From Eremophila alpestris peregrina (taxonomy: Eukaryota; Chordata; Aves; Passeriformes; Alaudidae), in assembly GCA_009792885.1 (NCBI GenBank), contig WMCF01000025.1, positions 11,546,782-11,610,781 on the forward strand: a stretch of 64,000 nucleotides of DNA, given 5' to 3'. The position numbers were made by a program, and so were the translations under genes. Positions within the stretch are counted from its first letter, which is position 1, and each line of letters begins with the position of its first letter. This document shows positions 27,101 through 42,100 of the stretch, in pieces. Under the pieces are notes generated by a model. That model ran no database searches. It saw only the letters and a list, made by a program, of their open reading frames with translations, and was not told the origin of the DNA.

Positions 27101-30100
27101 ATTAAGCTGAAAGCTTAGCTCAAACATAGACTTTCCTGCTATGGTCAGGTCCACATTCCTGTACGAACACTGAGAGAAAAAACATTCATTACAATTGCAC
27201 TGAGGAAGTAAACCTCAGCAAGATCATAAATGAGTGATATGAAGGAGGTATTAACAATTTTCATGTCATGTAGTCAGTCACTTAGGAGGGTTAACCACCT
27301 TTTATCTATATAGTTCAGTATTTTGCTTCTTGAACATGAATAGACAGTACCAGAAAAGGTTCTCAAGTTGCTTTGTCCTTTTCTGCAGGGAAAAGAACTG
27401 TCTGCAAATTCTAGCTAAAACTGTTGACAACTTTTAAATTTTTAAAAAATGCTGAGCATGAGGCTAAGATTGTGCAGTTCATGATGATATTGATGCACTC
27501 ACCAAATGTATGTTAAAAATTGCTCAGCATGGAGGGCCAGAGCAAGCCTCTTCCACAAATATACACTGGACACTAGTCACTATACAAAGAGATCATCTGT
27601 TCTTGATCATTTCTTCCTTCTTGTCTATCATGTTGAAAGTATTCAAGCATTAATTCTGGTTCCTTTACTGAAACTCACATTTCATTTGCTAGCTCAACTT
27701 TCCGAAAGTGCTGGCCACTTTTTCTCTGTCTTTTTGACTCTATGAATAATTAAATAATTTTTACAACCCATACAAAAGGAAATATATAGAGTTTATCTGA
27801 GAATATTCTACATCTTAATGGTTAATCCACTCCCTTATGAGAACTTTGCCTCAAATTCATTGTTCACCTGAGTTAAAGCAAGGTTTTAAACTTTAATCTC
27901 TAAGGATACTATTTTAATAACTGAGATTTCTGTGTTATTCAGGGTATTTAATAGGAGAACTTCTTCCAAGTAATTTATTGGAACACTTCCAGTTCCCATA
28001 CAATACATAGATGTTCACTGAGCCAAAGGGAAAGCAAATGAAATTGATTACTCTATTCACATCATCTCCATAGGGATAAGTAGGGAAATTATTTTAGTAT
28101 GGTACAAAAAAAGCATTAGGGACTATTTCTGACACTGGCATATTTCAGTGAGCTCTGGATGAAGAAAAAATAGCCATGGAAAGGCTTTAATGGAAAAGAA
28201 CCATAGAAATTATGTGAAAGTGAAACAAATTCCATGTAAATGGAATTTCAGAGTTCAAAGTTCCCAGTTCACTGAAAGAAAATTGGAAGAGGACCCTCAG
28301 AATGTAGATGCACCAATACATTCAACTAGATAAGCACAGTTTAGTTGTAAAGCATAATTTTGTTTAAAGTACATCATAATTACTGCTTCCCACTCTCTGC
28401 TTCTAGACACTCCATGAATCCAACGACATGCAATCAAGTAACATCACCATGTATTGTCACTGGATTTCCCAGCATCCTGCAGCAACATTAGTCACAGTAG
28501 TTGAACAATAGTTCTGGAACAAAGCAACTCCCCACCTTTAGTTAGGAAGATGCACCTTTCCTATTGAGTCTTCTTTCTGTTGCTATATGGCAATGATGTG
28601 TTTCAGCAGTGAAGGATACAATCTCACCAGAAATCAACTGAGTACAAATACTGGCCTCTGCTCATTTCGGCCCTAAGCAAAAACTAATTCACAGACTGCG
28701 ATCAGAATTTTCATATGAAAATCTGGAATATGCTCATGAGAGAAGAAGCAATCCTCATTTCATGTGTTTCTTTGTAAGATGTGAAACAAAGAGTAGTTTA
28801 GGTTTTAAGGACAACAAAAAGACTCAAGAAACATATTCTGAGTTCAGGTTGTTGCCTTGTCTAATCACAAAGTAAGATAATGTGTATCTTGGACGAAGGT
28901 TAGAAGGCAGGATGGTAAGAATACCAAGCTATTATTATATGCTAGCATGTTAATCATTAAGAAGACAATCCTGGGTTCTGGATTGTATGGAATCTGGCAG
29001 AGTCTGCTTCATAAGTATATTTAAATGTAATTTCTTAGATTAATAAATCAATTAGAATTATTTTGTAGTCAATTAAATTAGCAATAAGTCTTCATTTAAA
29101 GAGAAGTTAGTCATAATTATAAAATTTTAGACTGTATAAATGAATAATGTAAATAATACACTGCTTGAAAATACGGCCTAGTGGAAGAATTAAGTAATTT
29201 ATCAATTGTTTTATATATCACACTATGTATAATAACTAGAAGGCTTTAAAATATGCATAATACATTTATAAGAATTAGTATAATATATTCATGTTTACAT
29301 TATTAATAATAAATATTTTAATATTTGTTATTTAAATATATACTAACTAAGCAACATTTTAACAGTCAATTGCATTAGTTTTTTCAGGTACTGCTAAATA
29401 ATCACAACTACACACTAATAGTTGCTGTTGTTTGAATCAGTACTAAATTTTTTCTAATAGTTTGGGTAGCCATGGTTTTAATCACTCACTTACTTATAAG
29501 ATTCCATTTTTATAAAAACATATAAGCTGTAGTGCTTAATTACAGAGAGTGGCAATTTAGATACCACATATCATCTAATATTATAGCTCTATCTGTATAA
29601 AAAGAAAATAGCTGCCTTTATAGTATACACTGTACTAGAAACTCTCTATTTCTCTCTAACCATAACATGAATATGTCTGAAATCCCTTGGCGTAATTAAA
29701 TTAAATTGCACAACATGCTTTTGAAAATTTCCAGCGGTCTGACTTGTTACACTGTGCGTCAGCAATCACAGTGCTGCAGGAAGCAATGGTTGCAATACCA
29801 AAAACTGTACTATCCATTCATATCATTGTGTTTGAAAATTCCCAAACTATAAATTGTTCTTGGCTTAATGGTGCTTATATGACTTACACATAACCTATGT
29901 ACCATCTTTTGCAGTACAAACACAGACATAAAATAAAAATACCATCGGTTTCTCTCAAATACCAAAAGCACCAAAAAGAATGAAATATAAGTACATGCTG
30001 GTTTTATGGAAAACACACTTATGGAAGAACCACTTACTGTTCTTGCAATTGTAATTTTTTAAGTTTATGACTACAAACAGTCACATTTTGTTGTTTCTAG

Positions 30101-33100
30101 ACAAAAGTCCCCTCTTTATGTTCACTAATTACATATGATGGAGGGAGCTATTGGTCTTTTCAGAACAGAAGCTCATAAGATTGCTCTGCCTTACAGGCAG
30201 CAATGTTTCTATATTTCTTACCAATGTTAACCGTAACACTTGAGCTATGATTAAACTAGTTTAGGACACTTTTAGAAAAACACTTCAGTGGTCCTTTAGG
30301 ATACAAGCCCAGAAACAAGTTGCTACCCACTTGAAAAAAGGAAAGAAATTAGGAAGAAATTGTTTATTCAGAGGGTGGCGAAGCACTGCAATAGCTTGAA
30401 GACCAGGTTAGATGGGATCCTAAGCAACCTCCTACTGAGTGCCATCCCTGCCCATGGCATGGGGATTGGAACTACAGGGTCTTTAAGGTCCCTTCCAACC
30501 CAAACCATTCTATGATCCTATGTGTCATGGTTTAGCATAGCTTCTAGTTAAAGAGGAAACAGTTACCTGCAAGGACCTGTGATTGACATCTTACTCAGCC
30601 AATGAGAAAGTAAAGTTTGGCTTTGGGAATGCCCTTATCATGCTGGGAACCCTGGTAACTTGCTCTCTTTTCACTGCTCCCCTCTGGAAAGGTAAAAAGC
30701 AAGCATGGCTCCCTCTGGTCGGGGGGAGCTGGGGGCCTGCTGGGCCCTGCCTAACTCATCTGCCAAGCTCAGTGACTCTTGGGAAGGGAGGGGGGAGGAA
30801 GATATGTCTGGCTCCACTCAGACCGAGTTCCAGCGGCTGCCGGTGGAGAAAGAGAAACTTTCTCCCTCTTCCACCTCCCACCTTCCACCTGGAGCAGCTC
30901 CGAGCCCGGGTTGAGCTACCCCGAATGAGGCCGAGGGGTGGAGGGGGGTGAAAGCTGCATTGACCAGCACAGATATTGAGACCCTGGCTGCTGCTCCTGG
31001 TCCTTCCCTCCCCTCTGCCATGTGGCCTTGGAGTCTTTTGAGAGCTGCTGCTGCTGCCTGGCCAAGACCACGTGACCATCTGCAATCCCAAGCTAAAGTT
31101 AACTCTTTCTCTGCCAAAGTGAAACTTGCAGAACATTGATCTTCTCTAGGGTGAAGAGAAAGTCATGGTGGGGACATTTTTATTTAGGCCACATGAAGAT
31201 ACTGAGGTCTATGAAAGAGATGTTGTGTCTTAAGAAATGAGGAGATGAGAAGATGAAGACGCCTTAGGCTGAAAATCTTTAGTGAATTGTGGTAACAGAC
31301 TATAATATGCTAGAATATCTCTTTAAACAATAGAAAATATTAACTGGGGAAATGATTGTTCAGATTGGTGGTTTTGAGCAAAGGTATTTGTAATGGACTA
31401 AGTGAAGCAGAGACCTTGTGTTCCCCTGAGCAAGATGATTTGATGTGATAAAGCCCTCCGTGCCAGTGCTTTGAACAGAGGCTGAGATGTGTTTAAGGAA
31501 CCTCTGTGCCAGTTAAGAAGTGACAGATATTTCTGCCCTTGAATGGGATAAAGAACATCCTTTGCACCTGAAAGGTTAATTTTAAAATAACACCCCAGAA
31601 TGCATAAAGTCCATGACCCAAGTGCAGCTGATGAAAAAAGCTGCGCTTTATGGAAGAATCATAGAGACAGGTTCTCGGGTGGCTTTTTCTGTGAGAGCTA
31701 AGAGCCACAAGTAGACTTTTCTTTCCTTGTGGAGAGTTACCATAACCAGAAGAAAGTTCTCTCTCTAAAGAGATTGGTGAAAGATTATTTTATAAGAAGT
31801 ACAGACCTTAACTTCTGAATTCTTGCCTTATATAATGGCTGTGAGAAAGAAAAGAAGCTGGGTGGGGGAGGGGTAGTATTTTGAAAGTTTCATTTTGATT
31901 CTTTGGGTTTTTTTTATTTTAGTGTGTGTGAATAAAACTATCTTTATATCTTTTAAGTTTGAGCTTGCTTTGCTTTCTCTTAATCCTATCTCACAGCAGA
32001 AAAACACTAAAACCCTCACACTATGATTCTTTTTCACCTCTCTGAATGGATTGAAACAGGGAAGTAGATCTTCAAATGGCCCTGGTTCTGCCACTGTAGT
32101 CAGACAAAAATTTCTTGATATATACAGTTTGTGGGCAACTCATTCTTACATGGATGATGTCTAATGAAAAAGCAGTGAAGGTTTCTCCATCTCAAACAGC
32201 TTTCTCACTCATTAGACTCTGGGAAACATCAAGCCTGTGAGCTGAGAAAGTGCAGAGCATCTAAGACTGATGACTGCAGACAGAGCTGATGAAACATGTC
32301 TCAGGGCTGTGATACAGGTAATATAAGATCTCATGGTTCAGAGCACTCAAAGAGGTAAGTGGCGCAGACATGTGGTAAAGAGAGGACCTAATACTCTTCT
32401 TCAGGTAGGTTTGCCCAGTAAGGCATGTCTGACTTAGTAATTTATCTGGCATCCAACTCTGAATTACAGAATACTGACTGTGAATCACTATCATAAACCA
32501 TACAATAAAAAAGTCATTAAAATGGCCAGTAAACTGACACCAGACAGGTCTTTGCTATGCTGTACTGAAGAGATCTGTTCCTATTGTATTGGCCTTAACT
32601 TGCAGAGGATTCTAAAGGAGAAGAGAGATTAAAGGAATACATAATTTCTCCAGTCAGGGAACTTGGAATGAGGTGTTGAAGGAGAAAGGTTGGTATTTTT
32701 TTGTGACTGTGAAAACAAGCTTAAGCAGCTTTCTAACAAAACAGCTTTTAAAATGGCATTTTGTGAAAAAAGCCTGCTCATGGTCCACCAAAATGAAGCA
32801 GCCCAGACTTTCAACCAACAAGATAACCAAGTCCAGGGGTGGAATACTCCAGCAGGAAGATAAGTAGCTGTGATTTTGGATTCACATCCTTCTGAGATGC
32901 TGATGGCCACAGACAGTCTCAACAGTTGAATTGCTGTCTTCCAGCCCATACAGAAGTTTTCTGGAAGAGCTTTTCCTTTAGTTATGAAAATAAACATGAG
33001 ATGTGCAAATTAACTATCCCTTTGGCAGCATGCAAATTTGTGCATAAATTTGAGTTTGTAAATAAAAGTTAGCTTTCTAAAGTAATTTTCTTTTTCTTAT

Positions 33101-36100
33101 CATAGAACATATTCTATAAGACTCTCTTCCCCTACATGAGGGACAACAGGAAAGACAGGGAGGGAGCCTTTATCGGGGAGTGTAGTGATAGGATGAAGTT
33201 TAGCAAGTTTAAACTAAAAGAGAGTAGGTTTAGATCAGATATTAGGAAAAAATTCTTTGCAGTGAGAGCGGTGAGACACTGAACAGGTTGCCCAGAGAAG
33301 TGGTGATGAAAACAGAGAGTGACACTGGGACAAAGACATGGCTTCTTATCCACACTTCAGATATGCTAATGCAGGATTATAGGATATAGCAGTGCAGAAG
33401 TTCTAGATGATTTTTAAGTAAACAGGTTGGAATCCTGTGTCTCTGAACCCAAACAATGAAGGAAGAATTTTTGAAGGTTATCTTGAGAACCTGGTGCATG
33501 AGATTGTTACAATGAAAAGACTCACTTGTGTCACATGATGACTACCACGACATCTGGGAGTAAACTACTGAAACTGCTTTCTTTTCTATAACAATCTAGA
33601 CTGGAAGACTGAAGCTCTTAGATCTTGTGGGTTCAATTGCTGGGGCTAGATTCACAGCAATTGTATCAGTGACATCTACAAAAGCAGGAGGGAAAGGCCC
33701 AGGGGAAAGATAAGCTTTCAAAATTCCAGCAGCCATAAACTCTTCCCACTGAATGCACAATAAATTTTCCACAAATTTCTGAATACAGTCAAGTACATGG
33801 CATCAATTCTCAGTGGAGAAACTCTGAAGTAGGCACATTTCCACAGAACAACCAGCAGTTCCACATATTTTCTAGATTTTTTAACCAAAGCTGTAGGAAG
33901 GAAAGGACAGGCTAAAGTAGGGAATTTTGAAATTCCAGAGATTATAGGATCACAGAATTTTAAAGTTGCAAAAGATGTTTAAGATCAAGTCCAACCATTG
34001 ACCTAGCACAATTCCATTCAGCACTAAACCATATTCCCAAGTGCCATATCCGCACACCTTTTGGACACTCCCAGACATGGCGATTTCACTGCTTCCCTGG
34101 GCAGCCTGTTACAATGCCTGACCACCCTTTCATGGAGGCAATTTTTGTTAATCTCCAATCAAAGCCTCCCCAGGCACAACTTGAGGCCATTTCCTCTTGT
34201 CCTATTGCTTGTTCTTCACGTGGTAGTAGAGGCCAAACCCACCTCATTAAACCTCCTGTCAGGTAGTTGTGGAGAGCAATGCTGCACCCATGAATGCATT
34301 TCTACGAGATGTATCTGAAGGTCCCTCTGTCTATTCTGGGTAGTGGAGGATATGAAGATCTTTTCAGTAAGTTTGACAGATATCAGAAAAGCATTGGTTA
34401 ATAATCAAATTTCTATTTGGCGCAAGCATCCAGAAGGCAATGAGATGATATGCAGTACTCCGTAAATGGTGGGTGAGGAGGAAGTGACCCTCTTTATTAA
34501 GTCTCAGTAGGATTTTAAGTCAGCTTGTACATTCAAATACCATCAAAGTGTCCTTTGTGGAAGGTGACATTGAACGATTTGAGTTTACAATGATTCTTGT
34601 GGTCACTAAAGACAGTGGCTATGTGGAGGAACAGTGCTGAAGGTGCAGGAAAAAGCTGAAAGTCTGAGTCTCCCATATTCTATTTGTGTTATTCTGATGT
34701 GACTCAGGGAGCTCACATCAGCTGTTACACCCATCCTTTCAAGTAAAATTTGTCATATTGCTCTCCTCCTGCGAAAGAGCAGCCCTGAAATAGGCGTGGA
34801 CTTCAGTCATTCAAGGAGGAACATAATGTGCTGGGAGTAGCTCTAGTAGATTGTAAATTGCAGATTGCTCAGATGAAGCAATGAGAGATACATAAAGTGC
34901 TCCATTAAGATGTAGGCTCCCAGTCTGTCTGTTCTTGCCCATGGAGCAGAGGGAGCCTCCTTAGCATGAAAGAAAAGAAGGCATACTGAAGTTTATTCTC
35001 ATTTTCTTCACCAACAGTTTCCTGGCTGCCAGTTTTATGGAATTTGCTTTTTCCAAAATCCTCAAAGTGCTTGGAATAATATGCTTCCAGTGTTAGGAGA
35101 GTAGTTAAATACGTATAAAGCTAGCTAGCATTTCATCTTGAGGGCAAGGTTCATGACTTTGTGAAACTACTAAGGAATTATTTTATTAAATCTGTTTTTT
35201 GGCCACAAAAGATGAGAAAATTTAGTCTTAGCTTAGGAAATAGCTCCCATTCCCTAATATGGTTTGTGTGGGTAACAGTATGGTATATTCCTGTACTGGG
35301 AATATGCTCATCAGAGGACTGGCAGAGGTTAATGCTGCTCTGGAGGGAAGACACTGCCTCCAGGAAAATATGCAAAAATGGGACACACACACACAAATAG
35401 TGTAGGGGGTAAGGAAACAGCATGTGGCCAAGTATGAGAATACTCATTCTCCCCAAGCTTCACTGAAATGTAAACAAAAGGAAGAGGGAAAAAAAGAAGA
35501 AATTAAGAAATAAAAGTAAATACAAAGGAAAGCTGAAATAAATTAAAACAAGAAGTAAAAAAACCCATGGCAAAAGAGTCATGCAGGCAAAAAGCATAAT
35601 AAGGGTCCTCTGACTCAGAGAAGTACTTCAAAGGAACTGAGGTCAAAGTGTTCCTTCACTGTTGCACTGTAGGCACAAAAGCAGGCAGGGGCTTCTCTGC
35701 ACACTGCTGAAGCAATAAGAAAGAAACTTCAGAGTGAATGCCAAACATCCAATTTGAATCTACACATGGGACAAAAAAATTAAAAATAAAAATGCAATAG
35801 GTGCAAAAAGCTGTCTCCACAATACAGCAAATTCAGAAGGAAGTAAGTTGGCATGACTGCCACTCATTGGGATGAAGCACTGAAAACTTCAGTGAGAATG
35901 ACCAACATTCAGAACCTAGAAGTATTAAATTTCAAAATTAACTTAATAAAATTTTCTTTGACAAATTTCAGTTGTGGCTAAAACTACAGGGACATTTCAG
36001 AGTTAACATGGACTGGAAGAGAAGTCAGGATGTATTGACAGTATTTGGTGCTCAAAGCAGGCTACTTGCACTGCCAAATTGGCATAAGGTAAGGAATCAC

Positions 36101-39100
36101 AGACACAAGGTATGAAAGCAGTACACCATCATGTATTAACAATTTTTTATATAAAAAAATAGAAAAAACCTGCTGAAACAACCACTTCTTGGTTTCAGTA
36201 TTTTTCTACTAATCTCTGTTGACAGTAATTAAAGACATGAATAATCAGAATTTTTGACATACGACAAAAAGACAAAAATTTGTATTGTGAAAACTTGAAA
36301 TCTTTGATCACTAAACGTTTCTAGCAAATCAAGCCATTGGGAAAACACCCAAGCACAGAAAATGGCAGAAAACCAGTAACGCAAAGGTTCCTGAATGCAG
36401 GTCCGACACTGTATCTTAAGCCTTGCATTGATATTCTTAGCATTTCAAATGGCAGCACCTATGTCTATGTAGCAGCCCTGATTCTCATTCACACCCTTTT
36501 CTACTTTTGGCTGTTTTTTTATAATGAAATCTGTTGCAAATATGTAATTTATGCTTATATTTCCAGCAATAACTGCAAGTTGATATATTTCCTCTGAAAA
36601 ACAACCTGGCACTGGATCTCTTGCAAGATTCATTCTGGCCCATGAATGTCTTGGGCTGAAGGAATCCCCCTTTTTTTCCTTGAAGTAGTTAAGTCACTAT
36701 TTAATTACCAAGGTAATGCCACTTTAAATCTATATTATATGTCTTACCACTAGATCAGGATGACACTTGTAATTGAAAATTTATTACCAAGTACTATTCA
36801 CAGTTTACACTGCACTGTTTTTTCACACTGTTCTAGCAGTCAAACTGCCTTGAGCACAGTCTACACATTTAACAAAATAAAAACAGAAAGAAATTGCTTT
36901 TTTAAGAAGCTACAGAAAATAAAAGAGTAACATATGAGGGGCACAACCCACATACTTTTAATACTATTCTTTTTTTAAAGTATGCTCTGCTTTTTTAATT
37001 TTGTGTTTTCCTTGATTACTTTAGAATATACTTAGAAGTCTGGCAGAACTGTTAAACTTTGACTTTCTCTCTAATCCCCCATATTCCTTCCGATGGCTTC
37101 AGCTCCCATTTGATGTCTGCTCTGATCTCTTAAGATAAATTTAATTTCTTCCCATAAGTTACAAATATGCTTCAGTATTTGTAGTCAATATCTAGTCTTT
37201 TGTTATTAGTTCTTCTCTAACCCTACCTAAATCTCACTGTGATGATAGAATCAGTTCCTTTGTTCACTTATTATTCTTCATTATTTCATGACTTTCAGAT
37301 TATTGCTACTTATGCTATTCTTCTGTCCCCTGTTCTCTCTCACCTGTCATTAATTATTAATTATATCAATTTTTCTAAAGTTTCTAAAGCTTTGTTTCTC
37401 CTTTCCACTGTAATGTCCACTTTGCACTCCTTCAGCTCTGTATGCTAATAGTCAAATATTCAGCTCCTAGTGTGCTAGCAGTGCACCAGTGGCCTCCCCA
37501 CGTGCTCTGTGAAAAATGTGCTCTCTCATCTGAATGGCCAACCAAATGTTTTTCTCAAGCTAAACTGACTTTTGTCTCCACGCCTTTTTGCCACCCTTCT
37601 TTGCCAGTTCTCTACTCCTTTTATTTCGAAGTCTCTCTACGCATTAATTACAAGAAAACAAAGAAAAAACAACATGAAATTCATTATCCCATCAGAATTT
37701 TCTCTTTGATGCCTTCCGTTTTTTGCATTTCTGTTTTTTTAAGTTGGTGGCAAAATTTTTATTGTCTTCTTCTGTGCTCTTACACCACTGACACTTGCTT
37801 ATCCAATTATCTTTTTCAGTCTCTCATTTACCTTCAGATCTTTAACAGAAAGTAGACAGGAGATAGAAAATGCATTTTGTGTTTCCCATCACAATAAAAA
37901 ACCCTCAGCTGCCTTCCCCAACAGCTCTGCTACCCTTTTGTTTCTAAACTCATTAAGCATGCTACTTAGAACTGATCATAATCACCATCTATGCAGTGCA
38001 GACACTGAGACAACTGTGAGTGTATCTGATTAAAAGGTCTATCTAGTCTAGTAAATCCTCCCCAGAAGTGGCCAAGAGCAGATGCTTACAAAAAACCCCC
38101 AATGAGTGTGAGAAGTACAGCTACTATTGTCTGATGTCTTCTGTTTCAGATTTTTCTCTCCCAAAAAAAACCTAAACTGCCAAAACTAAAGTATTAGTCT
38201 GCTTCTACCACCTTTTGAACAGATTTTACCATTCAATTAGGTTCATTAAAATCTCTAGGATTTTCATGTCCCAGCCTTCCTCAAGCAGTATAGATTTGTC
38301 ACTCCAATACATGAATTTGTTCTTGGAATGATTTTAAATTTATCTGGAATTATCTTAAATTTAAATATACATTTGGATCCTCCTGTTCCCATTATTTCAA
38401 AAATTTGCATGTGCTTTCTATATAGCATATCTAAGACTATTCATACATAAAAAATTAATTCCACATTATCACTTTTGTCTTATGTCTTAATTACTGTAAC
38501 ACATCTTTTAAGCTCACGACAAAAGTAATTTTCTCAGCAAGTACAAAACTGCTTCAAGTACAATTCCTTTTATTCCACTACTTTGGCCATGTTACTGGGC
38601 TTCCTTCTCCACTATTATGGACTCTCTTCTCCATCACATGAAATTAAAAAGACTTGATTTGATTTTGTAAGTCCTTCCAGGCATTTATTGATGTATTAAT
38701 TACCTTCTAATGACTATGCAGGCATTGAATCTCATTTCCATTCAGTTCATTACACCTATCTCAGCCAAGTATTTTATTTTCCAACAGCCCCTGAACAGTG
38801 CCTTCACATTTAAAGGGTGCCTGCAAAGCTTCATTATTTTCTTTTCATGAGGCCTCTTTAAAAGGCCATTTAAGATGCCAAAACTGTTATAGTTAGAAAT
38901 GGCTAGTGTTCCAGGGGGACTCAGTACCAGGGCTAGTGTTCCATAGATTTGTCCCTTATCTCTTGTCCAAACTTCCTTTGTAAATTGTCCAGTATTGGAA
39001 CAATCTTTTTGTTCTTCTTTGTCCACTGACATAGGGAATAGCACAATGTATCCTTCTGGAACTTCAGTACAGGGAGAGACAATAATAGATTGTTCTTAGT

Positions 39101-42100
39101 ACATTGTGCAGTTTAGAATGCATAATTGGAGATTTCAGCCTTTTCCCTTTCTCCTTCTAAGTTATGCCTAGAAGAACTTAATGCTGTCATCCCACTGAGT
39201 GTAGTCATAAGCAAAAACTTTTACTAAACATCTACTCCACAATTTTTTCTGGACACTGGCCTCCATACTGAAGAACTTGACTTTTGCACTCTTAAATGTA
39301 ACACACATTCACATACCTGCAGTCTGCTACACAGTTTACCTCATGCTTATCTAGTTGATGCCAGTGAGCTTTCTCAAATGAGTGAGGATTACACACATTA
39401 ACAAAATTTGGAAAAGTGAAACCTTACCTTTTTAAAAGTACCACCCTAATTTTTTTCTATTTTAAGAAATCAGGCCTAGCAAGTAAGCATTTACTTTTTA
39501 AACTAAGTTTTGTGATTTTTCTAATATCAGAAAAGGTGCTGAATTGCCACACAATTAGGTTTTAAATTAGCGCATCCATCTACTGTATCACTTTTGGAGT
39601 GGGTCCATTTCACCAAAGTACCAGAATAAAATGAACAGGATTTATTAAACATCTAATGTAACACTATTTTATGACACACTACACTAACAGCCAAGAACAG
39701 GCTACTCTAAATATCTTTACTGCTCACTTATAGAAGTGACAGGTTTTAGCACCAAAGTATATATTCTCAACCTTTTCATGATTCTATTCCACTTCTAAAC
39801 ATTATTTCTAAATCTTACAAGAGCAATGATATTCTTCAATATACATTCATACTTAAGTGCAAGTGAACTAATCTCCTAACATTGTAGAAATTAGATAGCA
39901 CCAATAAAAACAAAACACTGTGTTTATATTTCTTTTAGGAATATATTTCCTTTAGGAAGGAAATCTATACAGATTATAGCCTTAGCAAAGTAATGAAAAA
40001 TACTCCTTTTAATGCTTTTTTTCTTTGTGTTACTCTCAAATACAATTCTAAATTGGTTTAATTTCCAAGTCATACATTTTAAGTTTCTCTCTCCCTTTTA
40101 AGTCTTTTCAAAAAAAACCTTCCAAAACTCCCTACCCAAAGCAGTATTTGTTCCAGCTCCTCTCATTATAGTTTGAGGGGGAGGACAGAAATTCTTTAGT
40201 TATTAACATAGCCCTGCCTATTACTGGATCAAATTTCATCCTGCCAATGGAGCAAGTCCAGCAACATGACCATGGGCTTTCATTAATGAACTAGTGCAAG
40301 GTTAAATATGTCTTTCTGATATGATCCTAAGAAGGATACTGAAAAATTCCAAATTTCTGTCATAGATCATCTTCCCCTGTTAGCCCATGGGTTAATTTGT
40401 TTGGGGGGAAGTGTTATGTTTTCAGGTTTATTCCTATAATAAAATCTATGTGTTTCCAGGATTAGATTCTTAAAAGTGAATTATGTAGTAGTAGCTAAAA
40501 CTGGAACTGGAACAGTGACACTGCAAGAATTTCTATTGGAATATAAATATTCTGTTTCTTGAATGTACTGTCCCAAAAGAGTCACCCCTTGGATTTACTT
40601 TGCCTTCCATGAAGCAACAGAAACCACTGAACATGTTGGATATTAAGTGGAATATTCACATCTATTCCAATGCTCTGAATGAAAACATAGAAAAATCTCT
40701 TCCTTTTTAAAGTCCCTACATGTTGTTACATTCCTTACATACATGAGGTGAAATCAAACCTGAAGAGCTGGTGTAAATCTGCATAGATCTGAGTGTAAAT
40801 AGAGCAGGTTTGCATAGACCTGGTGTAAATCTGCATTTACCTGAGAAAAAGCTATTTTTGTAAATAGCACCAGTTTTCTCTCCTACGACACTGCCTACAA
40901 AGTTCCAATTAATAAAAAACTGGTAGAGACAATCCTGGGAAGATGGACTGAGGCAAACTACTGGTTGTTCAGAGACTAAGCCACTCTTGTACAAATACTG
41001 CATTTAATGTAATGCAAGAAGTCCTGCTTTTTTGGGAACTTTTAAGTACATTCACTACATCAGCTGAAGATGTTTTAAATTCCTTCTGTATTGAAATGGT
41101 CTCACCCTTAGCTCTTTGCCAAAACTAACCAAAAAGTCACCTTAAAACAAGCTTTTGTGCAGTGTAGAAAGCGACTCAGAAACGGCCCAAAAGTTGAAGC
41201 CAAGCCAGTTGTTAAAAACAGCCAATACTATTACAGAACATGGGGGAGGAGTGAGCACATTTCAAGACTGATTCCCCTTACAAAATCATGCAGACTACTG
41301 TGGTTTGAGACTTCCTTTTAGATTCTGTTACTACAAGAGGAATATTCTTCTCTCAAGGTGACTGAGAAAGGTACTACTGTGTTCCCTCAAAGAGATGGGT
41401 GATCTTTGGGTGTCAGGAACTTGACCTTAGGATTGTATGTCTAACTTATTGAGTTCCAACTCCATGAAGTAATTTTGTGTGCTATCTTGTCAAGAAAGAA
41501 AGGACAGACTTTAATGACTTACCTAAAAAATTAAAGGCAGGGCTAAGGATAAATCAAGTATTAAGCTATTGAATGAGAAACATGAATGTGGTTTCTTTCC
41601 TTCTTCCCTCCCTCTAAAAAAGAAAATAAAAAAAGGTGACAACTCATGCAGTGAATGACATTTAACTTTTGTCTCTTCAGTTTCCTTTTACTTCCCCTGT
41701 AAGCTTGACCAAACTTTGTTGCCTACTGTGTCATCTACTGACTCCTCTTTGCTTCTCTTTTCCACAGAAACTGAACAGTTGCTCTTCAAGCTTGGGCTTG
41801 ATTCTGCTGGCCACAGATAGGTATCTAATGACATTACAGATGTCCTTATTTACCCACTTGGCCTCCATCTGCAGTATTAGAGTCCCTCACAAGTTCTGTC
41901 ATATCTGCTATTCTGTGTACACATTTTGGCTACCTTGGAACATCTCAAATAGTACTAGATGCCTCTTTGCAGGCAACTGTGTCATGTCTTTGCTGTTTAA
42001 CAACTATTTTCAGATATTATAATTTCAAACTATTGCTATTGTAATCTTTGCTAGGAAAAGGATGAGATTGCTGTGGATATGCAAGAAATAAAGAGTTTTA

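Noticed and set aside
29030..29350. Very AT-rich stretch as an origin or matrix attachment region
   Set aside because: Composition alone does not support the claim and no defined motif was seen.
30583..31139. Several 60-126-codon frames on both strands
   Set aside because: They lie in the GC-rich core of the 30523-32020 LTR and show no viral or cellular domain.
38901..38943. 13-bp direct repeat GGCTAGTGTTCCA spaced by 30 bp
   Set aside because: Only two copies and no flanking structure, so it is a small local duplication without evident function.
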